A stretch of 38,163 nucleotides of DNA from a virus: IMG/VR virus record IMGVR_UViG_3300009509_000056, positions 1 through 38,163 of that record; one strand, given 5' to 3'. The notes under the pieces are model-generated. The model worked only from the letters and a program-made list of their open reading frames with translations, did no database searches and had not been told where the DNA came from. Of the stretch, positions 31,273 to 38,163 are shown in pieces. The position numbers and the translations under genes are program-made. Each line of letters opens with the position of its first letter. The stretch's first letter is position 1.

Positions 31273-34200
31273 CTAATACTCGAACTTGTCTTTCCCTCTG
31301 CCGATCTCTGCCCCGAAGGCAACAGCCGGTATGGGGTGCTTACCGTGGAGACGACTCGTCCATCCCTGCTGCGCAGCCTCCGTGATGGTCTGGTGCAGCC
31401 GCTCGTGGTTGAGCTTGGCCTGCCAGTCTTCCTGCATGTCCAGTGGCAGCACATCCACTCCCTTCAGAACTGGCACGTGCCTGATTGGCGCCTTCCCTTT
31501 CAGTACCGTTCGATTTATCTTAGCGATTCTTGAGTGCGGTGCAAAGTCCCCACGTATGAACTCGCCGTGATCTCCAGGATCCTCCACCCTGGTGAGGTTG
31601 GTCAAGGACTTCACCACCACTTCCGCATTCCGCCTACGTATTCCCTCACCTGCGAAGAGTCCGTGCAGTTGATTGGTCAGATGGCCCTGTACTTTCTCTA
31701 TGCCAGTGAGTGGAAGCATCTCTCTGGGATTGATGTCTCCGGTCGAGATGGGATCTCCCTGCCTCACCGACATCCCCTGGCGGAGCGCCCTCCCGTTGTG
31801 TGTTGGGGTGCCCAACTTGTTGGGTACGTAGTGGCGCTGTCCGCCGATGAAGACGTTGTGCCCGCCTGCTGGGTCGCGCTGGATCTCCTCCACCTTTCCT
31901 CCCACTGTGGCGAGAGTAGCAGATCCAGGCAGCGTCTTCGGGAAGCGGAACATCTGCTTCACCCTGGTGAAGTCGTCGACCAACCCCTCTTTTGTGGCGA
32001 CTGTCCCTCCCGTGTGGAACGCTTTCATGGCCAGCTGAGTAGTCCGCTCACCCAAGGCCTGGCCGGCCAGCACTCCGACATTCAGTCCACGTTCCGGTTC
32101 CCTACCATCCTCCGTCAGGCCGTAGCACTTCTTGCAGATACCCGGTCCGTGGTTGCACCGCAACGGAGATCGCACCGAGACTCTTCCCACCTTGTTGTTC
32201 CTCAGCGAGTTCCTCACCTCCGGGGTGATCAGCGTGCCTGCTGGAAAGGTCTTCTTCCCGACCTTGATCGGAGTGGCCAGGTACCTATCGAGCAGATCTT
32301 TGTCGTCTGTGGCCAGCGCGACGCCCTTATCGGTCCCACAGTCATCGTCGAGGATGACGTTGTCCATCACCGAGTTCATCACCTGCTTCGAGATGTATCC
32401 GGGCTCTTGTACGGACTGGACCTTCTGGATGATGCCTTTGCGGGCTCCGCTCATGGAGGTCCAGTAGTCGGAGATGTCCAGTCCCTCTGAGTAGGACTTG
32501 CGCACAGGAGATGGAATGACCTCGCCTTTGGCGTTGGCGATCAGCATCGGTGCCATTTTGATCTGCCGCAATGTGTCCGTGTAGGGCTTGATGCCAGAAC
32601 GATTCATCGTGAGCAGGTTGCTCTGTGACTCTGGCATCTGATCGAGGCGCCTCATCATCTCCTGGGTCGCTGCATCGTACACCTTGATCGCTCTAGCCTC
32701 CTTCGCCTGGGCCGTGCCCGGCCCCGCCATGGCCTTCGCTACCTCCTTGTCTGCCTTCGCCATGATAGAGGAGCGCAGCGCCTTCTCGGGCCTGATATCA
32801 TCCAGACCCAGGGAGAACGCGGTCTCTGTTGCCCAGCGATTGCCCAGATCCTTGAGCTTGTTGACCGCCTCTCCGTAGTCATTCCGGTAGTTCTTGGCAA
32901 GGTCGGTCAGCAACGCCTTCTGTTCCTTGCCACCCAGCGGCTTGTTGCCTCTGACAAAGGCTGACCGCATGTCCTCCGGCAGGGCCTCGCCAACCATCAG
33001 CCGACCAGGCGTAGACTTGATATGCCCGACACGCACCTGATCAGTTAGCCCGACGGTGCCGCTATCAACAGCCCGCTTCATCTCATCCACGTTTTTGAAT
33101 GAGAGGTTCGTCCTCTTGCCGATCTGCGTCGCTCCATACAATCCTAGCTGGCTCTCTTGCGACGGTGTGTACATGACGTTGCCAGTGGCTGGGCTGAAGA
33201 GGTTCCTGGAAGGCATCATCTTGTGCGCCTCCTCCACCGCTTCCTTGCCCACAGGGACGAAAGCCGCCATCGTATCGCCGTCGAAGTCCGCGTTGTAGCC
33301 CGAAGTCACGAGCGGATGAATCTGCACTGCCTTCCCGCCTACGATCCTCGGCTTGAATCCCTGGACGTTGAACTTGTGAAGCGCGGGGTCGCGCTTCAGA
33401 AGTACCGGCCGCTCAGACATCACTCGCTCGAGCGCCTTGTCGACGATGGGCTGCCCCTCCTTGATCGCCTGCTGCGCAGCCAGAGGCGTCAGGCCGGCCA
33501 GCGTCCGTAGTTCACGGACAATGAAAGGCTTGTAGAGCTCGCGCGCCGCGTCTCTGGGCAGCCCCACCTCGTCCAGCCCCAGAGCCGGCTCTGGGATGAT
33601 GGTGGAACGCATGGAGAGATCTTGCTTCCTCTGCACCAGCTTCTTCTGGAAGAACCCCTCCTTGGGCGGGCCAACCTTCTGCCCTGTCTCCCGCTCCGGC
33701 TTCTTCCCAGCGATGATATCCAGGATGCCGCGGAACTCCCTGTTGGCATGACCACCGATGCCCGTGAGAGACTTGAGGCCATCGTAGACCTCGGCTCTGA
33801 TCTCGTTCTTCTCTTCTTCCGGCAGGAGAGGAGACATCGTCTTCAAACGTCCGGCAGACAGAGCTATGCCCTTATACATGTGGTTGAGATCATCCACATT
33901 GAGATCGCCATTGGGCAGCTGAGAGAGTGGACGCATCGACGGCGGCATGACCGGCACGTTCTGCACCATGTAGGCGTCCTTGGCCGTCAGCCCTGCCTGA
34001 TTCAGTGCACTGAGGTACTTGACCTTCTTGTGCGCCCGATCCAGCCGATTACCTTTGAGGCCCGGAGCCTGAAGAGCTTCTTGCGCTGCCTTGAGCTCCT
34101 TCTGCACGTCGACCTGACCCAGCATCGCTGAGAAAGCCTGGCCGCCAACCAGTCCTTTGTCTGGACTGACGAACTTGCCGGTCTTTGGATCGTAGCCCTG

Positions 34201-37200
34201 TGTTCCAGCGATGACCTGGTTGTACTGCTTGCCGGTGATGCCAGTGAGCGACTGGATCGATTTCTCGAACAGCGGATTCGGCATCGGCTCCGGTAGCTTG
34301 ATGTGTCCCCACTTCGTTCCCTCCATTCCGCCAGTCACGGAGGGATCGAACAATCCATGCTTCTCTGGCCGCAGGTCCTTGGCGCGGACCATCTTGCCGC
34401 CGTCTTTGATCTCTCCGTTGCTCATCTCCTTCACCTGCTGATCTGTGAAAGGAATGAGCTGGAGATTGTTGCCGTCCTTCCTGACGTTCAGGCCCAGACC
34501 ATTGAGGTAGCCGAGAAACTTCTTGTAGGCGAAGGTCGGGCGTGGTGCTGGAAGTGGCTCGCCGGCCTGCAGCGCGGACCAGAACTCGTCGTTCTGTCCA
34601 GCGTCGCTCTTGACGGTCTGCATCTCGCGAAGATTGGCCTTCGCTCCGTGTGCGAGCATGGAGTAAAGGCCGAGGGTCCCCAGGGCCTGAGCACCATGGG
34701 GACCCCCGCCCTTTGGCACCAGGTTTCTGTCGTACGCGTAGCCAGGACCGCCAGCCCTGGCGACCAGCTTCTTCTCGACCTGGTGCTTCAGCTTGACGAT
34801 GTGCTGCGGCCCCACCAGCGCCTCACCCAGTGGGCGATTGGTGATGGGGTCGATGACCGTTTCCTTGTCTGTCAGACCGTGGGCCTTGAGATCATTCGAT
34901 ACCTGTGCGTGCAGGTCCGAGTCTGGTAGAAAGTTCTTGACCTTGTACGGCTTGCCGGTCGCCTCAGCGATCTTTCCAGCTGCAGTCTCCAAGATCTGAC
35001 CGAGATTGGTGCGGCCAGGGACGCCAGTTGGATTCATCAGCACGTCGATCTGTTTGCCAGCCACAGTTCTGGGCATCTCTCCATCAGGTACGATCTTCGT
35101 CACGATGCCCTTGTTTCCATGACGGCCCGCCAGCTTGTCTCCCACCTCCATGGGTTCGATAGTCTTCACGTGGACCGCAGTCTTGCGACCACGCTTGACC
35201 ACTTCCTCTACCACCCCGGCGTGATCTCCCTCCCACCTCACGCTGTCATCCCTGAACGGCTTGACAAGTGACTTATGCAGGCGCGCAAGCTCTTTGTCCT
35301 CCACCCGGTCAGTCTTCTCGCGTAGTGCTGCAATGAGCGTGTCCCCAGGCATGACCCTCATACCTGGTTTGATCACACCATCATCGTCTAGCTTTTCCGA
35401 TTGCTCTCTGGTGAGCGCGTCTGGAACGTAGGCCTGGAACTTCTTCTTGCTGAGGACATGGCTGCTGTCCATGTCCAGAGTCTTGCGATGGAGATGTTCA
35501 CTCGACAGCCGCTGCGCTGCCCGCTCGCTGATCACCACACCATCCTCGTAGTTGTACCCCTTGAACGGCATGTATGCGGTGCGGAGATTCGTGCCCAGCG
35601 CAAGGACTCCATCCTTGGTGAAGTTGGTGTCCGCTACTGGCTGACCCTTCTTCACAGTGTCGCCTACCTTCACCGTCGGAGTCGAGTGGAGGAACCCCTT
35701 GTCTGCATTCAGCGGGAAGTTGTTGTAGAGCTGAACCTCATGGCTCTTGCCGCTGGCATCCTTGATGTAGACACCGTCCTTGGTGACCTTGGACACCGTG
35801 CCCGATACCCTGGCGTTGTGCCCAGCGTACCCTCCCATCACCTCGTCGAATGTCTTCGTGCCGGCCAGGCTCTGCACCAATGGCGCCTGCCTGTCCACCA
35901 GGCCGATGGCCTGCTCCATGTGGCGGCCAGCCATGGTGCTGCGCGCCGGGTGATCTGCCGCGATGAACGGCACCATGTTCGACCCGATCGAGAACATCTG
36001 GATTGGATCGCGCATGACGTAGTCGGCTTTGCCCAGAGAACCCTCAACGATCTCATTCCCAGGGCCGCTCATCTTCACAGTCCGGCCCAGCGGCTTCGGC
36101 TTTCCCTTTTCCCATGAGACCTGATCCGGTAGAACGACGTTGGACTGCATCGCCTTTTCCGGATTCACATCCACGAGCTTGCCCTTCTTGACGTCGAACA
36201 TCTTCACGGTGACGTCGTGCCCCTTCTTCTTGACACCGATCGGCAAGCGAAGGCTCACACCCGTGGCCTGGCCCTCTGGTGTATGGATAGGATCGAGGTA
36301 GCCAAGATGTGATGGGTCGATCAGCTTTGCTTCTTCACTGATCCCATGCGCACTCTTGATGCCGCCTTCGCCAGTGATGGTCGTCTTCATCTGGCCGGAC
36401 ACCATCTCCAACGGGTTCGTCTGGTCTGGGATGTTAGCCAGGGACGTGCGGAACATGGAGTTCACAGGACGCTGGAAGATGTCGGGGCCGACAATGTCCA
36501 TCACCCTGTTCCTGCGGTCGATGTTGTTGCCGAGCCGGCGCATGATGTCGTGCGTTCCCTTCTGAATGCGCTCGGCAAAGAAGTCCTCGGTGGAGTGAAG
36601 CTCCTTGAACGGCAGAGCATCACGGGCATCGGGCTGGGCTTTGCCCTGGCTGATCCGCAGTAACTTGGTGGCGGCATCGAACAGGGCGGGACCGGTAACC
36701 TGCTTGTACTCCTTGCCCAGAGTCAGCTTGGTGGTCTCAGGCATGATCTCTGTCCCACGGAAGGTGTCCATGAGATGCTGTCTAGCCTGTCCCACATCCG
36801 TAGCCTTCTCTCCAGTGGAGGCCTTGTAGAACTTCATCAGCGCCTGTTCACCGCTCTGCTGGTTGGCGCCGGAGATCTGCTTGCCCCATTCCCTGTCGAT
36901 CTGTTCTTGCCCCACCCCCATCTCGCGAAGCAGTGGTTGTAGTGGGATCTTGGAGGTGCCGTACTCCATAACGAACTGGCGTGACTCCGGGTCGAAGTTG
37001 AGATCGAACCCACGGCCCTTCCGGAGATTGAAGAAGGACTCGAGCTCGCCGTTGTCCCGCACCCTGGCATAGATGCCAGACTTCAGACGCCACTGGTTAT
37101 CGATCTGGTACTCCTGACCTTCCTTGATCTGAGTGTAGCGGCGCGTGGTCTTGGGGAGAGTGAACAGCCGAAGATGCTGGGAGTCCACTTTCTTGCCGGT

Positions 37201-37431
37201 GTCGTTGTCAACCAATGACACCTTGGCTTCGACCGGCACGGCCCAGTCCCTTCCACGGACTTTGGCCTGCTTCTGAGATCGGATGTCGTCGATGTGAAGA
37301 TTGTCTTTGACCGCGACGTTGTCGAGCTGCAGGGTGTGCTTCTTTCCCACTACGGGAAAGAGGCCACTGACAGTCTCTGTTACCCGGTCACTGAGAGCCT
37401 TGAAGCCCTCTTCCGGTGACAGACGAGCCAT
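31273..37431 (-). CDS. rpoBC: Single-chain fused beta-beta' RNA polymerase
   Basis: A 2052-aa DNA-dependent RNA polymerase. Residues about 1-1000 are beta-like: PDQTNPLE at 335 (rifampicin region), IHTPEG, ADHPARSTMAGRHM near 493, GYNYEDG near 626, GDKLAGRHGNKG with Lys766 and Lys774, and REMQTVKSD near 937. Residues from about 1010 are beta'-like: HGLFDP start, clamp helices near 1175-1220, LLKRDPALHK with Arg1347, NADFDGD with catalytic Asp1382, 1384 and 1386, a bridge-helix region near 1658-1697, Zn2 cysteines 1698, 1759, 1766 and 1769, and trigger-loop MKAFHTGG with Lys1803 and His1806. The spacing Arg1347 to Asn1380 equals that in E. coli beta' (425-458). The beta' N-terminal zinc ribbon is missing. 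AGGAG precedes the ATG. No alpha, omega or sigma gene is visible in the window. Confidence 0.97.
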   Translation of the reverse strand: MARLSPEEGFKALSDRVTETVSGLFPVVGKKHTLQLDNVAVKDNLHIDDIRSQKQAKVRGRDWAVPVEAKVSLVDNDTGKKVDSQHLRLFTLPKTTRRYTQIKEGQEYQIDNQWRLKSGIYARVRDNGELESFFNLRKGRGFDLNFDPESRQFVMEYGTSKIPLQPLLREMGVGQEQIDREWGKQISGANQQSGEQALMKFYKASTGEKATDVGQARQHLMDTFRGTEIMPETTKLTLGKEYKQVTGPALFDAATKLLRISQGKAQPDARDALPFKELHSTEDFFAERIQKGTHDIMRRLGNNIDRRNRVMDIVGPDIFQRPVNSMFRTSLANIPDQTNPLEMVSGQMKTTITGEGGIKSAHGISEEAKLIDPSHLGYLDPIHTPEGQATGVSLRLPIGVKKKGHDVTVKMFDVKKGKLVDVNPEKAMQSNVVLPDQVSWEKGKPKPLGRTVKMSGPGNEIVEGSLGKADYVMRDPIQMFSIGSNMVPFIAADHPARSTMAGRHMEQAIGLVDRQAPLVQSLAGTKTFDEVMGGYAGHNARVSGTVSKVTKDGVYIKDASGKSHEVQLYNNFPLNADKGFLHSTPTVKVGDTVKKGQPVADTNFTKDGVLALGTNLRTAYMPFKGYNYEDGVVISERAAQRLSSEHLHRKTLDMDSSHVLSKKKFQAYVPDALTREQSEKLDDDGVIKPGMRVMPGDTLIAALREKTDRVEDKELARLHKSLVKPFRDDSVRWEGDHAGVVEEVVKRGRKTAVHVKTIEPMEVGDKLAGRHGNKGIVTKIVPDGEMPRTVAGKQIDVLMNPTGVPGRTNLGQILETAAGKIAEATGKPYKVKNFLPDSDLHAQVSNDLKAHGLTDKETVIDPITNRPLGEALVGPQHIVKLKHQVEKKLVARAGGPGYAYDRNLVPKGGGPHGAQALGTLGLYSMLAHGAKANLREMQTVKSDAGQNDEFWSALQAGEPLPAPRPTFAYKKFLGYLNGLGLNVRKDGNNLQLIPFTDQQVKEMSNGEIKDGGKMVRAKDLRPEKHGLFDPSVTGGMEGTKWGHIKLPEPMPNPLFEKSIQSLTGITGKQYNQVIAGTQGYDPKTGKFVSPDKGLVGGQAFSAMLGQVDVQKELKAAQEALQAPGLKGNRLDRAHKKVKYLSALNQAGLTAKDAYMVQNVPVMPPSMRPLSQLPNGDLNVDDLNHMYKGIALSAGRLKTMSPLLPEEEKNEIRAEVYDGLKSLTGIGGHANREFRGILDIIAGKKPERETGQKVGPPKEGFFQKKLVQRKQDLSMRSTIIPEPALGLDEVGLPRDAARELYKPFIVRELRTLAGLTPLAAQQAIKEGQPIVDKALERVMSERPVLLKRDPALHKFNVQGFKPRIVGGKAVQIHPLVTSGYNADFDGDTMAAFVPVGKEAVEEAHKMMPSRNLFSPATGNVMYTPSQESQLGLYGATQIGKRTNLSFKNVDEMKRAVDSGTVGLTDQVRVGHIKSTPGRLMVGEALPEDMRSAFVRGNKPLGGKEQKALLTDLAKNYRNDYGEAVNKLKDLGNRWATETAFSLGLDDIRPEKALRSSIMAKADKEVAKAMAGPGTAQAKEARAIKVYDAATQEMMRRLDQMPESQSNLLTMNRSGIKPYTDTLRQIKMAPMLIANAKGEVIPSPVRKSYSEGLDISDYWTSMSGARKGIIQKVQSVQEPGYISKQVMNSVMDNVILDDDCGTDKGVALATDDKDLLDRYLATPIKVGKKTFPAGTLITPEVRNSLRNNKVGRVSVRSPLRCNHGPGICKKCYGLTEDGREPERGLNVGVLAGQALGERTTQLAMKAFHTGGTVATKEGLVDDFTRVKQMFRFPKTLPGSATLATVGGKVEEIQRDPAGGHNVFIGGQRHYVPNKLGTPTHNGRALRQGMSVRQGDPISTGDINPREMLPLTGIEKVQGHLTNQLHGLFAGEGIRRRNAEVVVKSLTNLTRVEDPGDHGEFIRGDFAPHSRIAKINRTVLKGKAPIRHVPVLKGVDVLPLDMQEDWQAKLNHERLHQTITEAAQQGWTSRLHGKHPIPAVAFGAEIGRGKDKFEY

Positions 37432-37557
37432 GGCCCACTCCTATGTCTTCTAGGTGTTGAAAATAACAGATCAATCCCCGATCAGTCAACGAAATATTAC
37501 ACAATGATTCCGTTATAAGGGGAATGAAGCACAAACCGTTAACCTGGAGGTGAAATT
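37432..37557. promoter_or_regulatory. AT-rich divergent promoter region
   Basis: This spacer is far more AT-rich than its surroundings. Toward the plus strand GTTATAAGGGG (37512-37522) shares TATAAG with the two GTATAAGTA elements. Toward the polymerase gene the minus strand reads TTGTGTAATATTTCG, with a TAATAT -10-like hexamer. GATCA occurs twice (37468-37484). AGGAGTGGGCC is the polymerase ribosome-binding site and GGAGGT serves the plus-strand peptide. Exact start points cannot be given. Confidence 0.5.
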
Positions 37558-37701
37558 TTGAACTTCGGACCCGAAGACGAGGAGGAGCAAGACCAGGGCT
37601 ACGACCAGCAGGACGACACCTCCGACAATGGAGGCGACTCCTGCAGCGATTTCGAGTCCGACCTGGACTCGCAGATCGATGACGCGGACGAGGAGGGCTA
37701 G
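37558..37701 (+). CDS. Very acidic 47-residue peptide, TTG start
   Basis: TTG lies 6 nt after a GGAGGTG site; the in-line GTG would meet a stop after two codons, which supports TTG. The product begins NFGPEDEEEQDQGYDQQDD and is almost entirely Asp, Glu, Gln, Ser and Gly with one Cys. Very acidic small phage proteins can act as DNA mimics or bind RNA polymerase, and this gene is divergent to a polymerase gene, but that is only suggestive. It ends in a TAG followed in frame by another open stretch. Confidence 0.6.
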   Translation: MNFGPEDEEEQDQGYDQQDDTSDNGGDSCSDFESDLDSQIDDADEEG

Positions 37702-37809
37702 CTGTTCTTCCAGGTTCTGATTCTCAGCTTTCTCGTCGCTCTCGGTAACGAGCTGATCGATGGCACGAAAGAAGCCATCATCGAAGTGCTCTCCGAAGAG
37801 GACGAGTGA
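37702..37809 (+). CDS. Possible 35-residue membrane peptide (CTG start or TAG read-through)
   Basis: The frame continues in phase after the preceding TAG and reads LFFQVLILSFLVALGNEL, a plausible membrane span, then an acidic amphipathic end (IIEVLSEEDE). A GAGGAGG sequence lies 6 nt before the CTG, so either an unusual CTG start or suppression of the TAG would make it. A strong terminator follows 15 nt after its TGA. Coding is uncertain. Confidence 0.35.
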   Translation: MFFQVLILSFLVALGNELIDGTKEAIIEVLSEEDE

Positions 37810-37823
37810 GGATCAGCAACCTG

Positions 37824-37863
37824 TGCGGGGTGAGGTGTACCGTCTCCCACCCCGCAATTTTTT
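37824..37863 (+). terminator. Intrinsic terminator
   Basis: TGCGGGGTG (37824-37832) and CACCCCGCA (37848-37856) form a perfect 9-bp stem followed by ATTTTTT. This is a textbook Rho-independent terminator for the small plus-strand genes. Confidence 0.93.
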
Positions 37864-37878
37864 CCCTGGAGAAGATCA

Positions 37879-38163
37879 ATGTGCAGGACTCTCGACCCCG
37901 TAGATCCCAGCGAGACTTGTCTTGTCTGCGGTAAGCCATTCAGCAATCGCCCGCTCGTCAGATTCGAGATGGGCGAGTACGCGATGAGTAGGAAGAAGGG
38001 GTACCCAGACTTCCAAGTAGATGAAGAAGAGGGAGGGCCGCAGTACTTCCACTTTGACTGCGTGCTATCCCGCATGGACTTCCCAAACAGCGGACTCGAT
38101 GGGCGGTGCGGCGTGTGCGGCGATGAGCTAGAGCACGAGATGGTGGTCTACAGATTGACGTAC
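37879..38163 (+). CDS. Zinc-finger-like protein, 3' end cut by window
   Basis: The ATG is preceded by GGAGAAGATCA. The visible 95 residues contain CLVCGKPF near residue 14, HFDC near 58, and CGVCGDELEHE near 76, a spacing consistent with one or two small zinc-binding domains of the treble-clef type. The middle is charged and acidic. It starts 16 nt after the terminator, so its promoter may overlap the terminator or transcription may read through. The function is unknown; nucleic-acid binding is a possibility from the motifs. Confidence 0.7.
   Translation, partial: MCRTLDPVDPSETCLVCGKPFSNRPLVRFEMGEYAMSRKKGYPDFQVDEEEGGPQYFHFDCVLSRMDFPNSGLDGRCGVCGDELEHEMVVYRLTY

Noticed and set aside
37698-38075. 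125-aa minus-strand frame at the right end
   Set aside because: It runs antisense through the terminator and the zinc-finger-like gene, which has a good start and clear CxxC motifs.

Overview
This window is part of the genome of a large, GC-rich, tailed, contractile-tail (myovirus-type) bacteriophage or a close prophage relative. A large terminase, a major capsid protein, a prohead protease, a giant tail sheath, a gpV/gp5-like spike and a multisubunit-type RNA polymerase all lie here. I see no tRNA, integrase, CRISPR array, insertion sequence or ribosomal gene. The host cannot be named from the sequence. Strong AGGAGG ribosome-binding sites and ATG/GTG/TTG starts only say that it is bacterial.

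Layout. Positions 1-1674 carry three small plus-strand genes with Cys-rich motifs; they run into a perfect 11-bp hairpin that separates them from the minus-strand cluster. From 22550 down to 1782 there is one tightly packed minus-strand virion cluster. In transcription order it holds three small head-region proteins, the prohead protease with a long C-terminal extension, several Lys/Ala/Gly-rich proteins, a scaffold-like protein, a decoration-like protein and the major capsid protein, followed at once by a strong intrinsic terminator. After that come a helix-hairpin-helix protein, connector-type proteins, an FN3/zinc protein, the 1135-aa sheath, a probable tube protein and an Ala/Pro-rich protein. 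At 22.6-23.9 kb two plus-strand genes of unknown function interrupt the strand pattern. From 37431 down to 23941 a second minus-strand block encodes the RNA polymerase, a small motif protein, the baseplate spike, three unknown proteins and TerL. A 273-bp structured, apparently noncoding region lies just upstream of TerL. The right end turns to the plus strand again: a 47-aa acidic peptide, a possible tiny membrane peptide, a textbook terminator and a zinc-finger-like gene cut by the window end.

The outstanding feature is a single 2052-aa open reading frame in which complete beta and beta' RNA polymerase subunits are fused. It keeps the catalytic NADFDGD motif, the beta active-site lysines, the bridge-helix and trigger-loop region and the four-Cys Zn2 site. 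It lacks the N-terminal beta' zinc ribbon and is about a quarter smaller than E. coli beta plus beta'. No alpha, omega or sigma gene is visible in the window. A shared 9-mer, GTATAAGTA, in two intergenic regions is a candidate promoter for this or the host enzyme.

The second theme is a set of short linear motifs shared by otherwise unrelated virion-cluster proteins: an N-terminal F-x-D-E-L-x-K/E-I helix, dozens of K-[IVTLA]-A tripeptides, and Gly/Ala-rich hydrophobic segments next to Lys/Arg tails. I interpret these as possible capsid-targeting, maturation-cleavage and membrane-interaction signals. That interpretation is inference. No gap longer than 300 bases lacks a gene.
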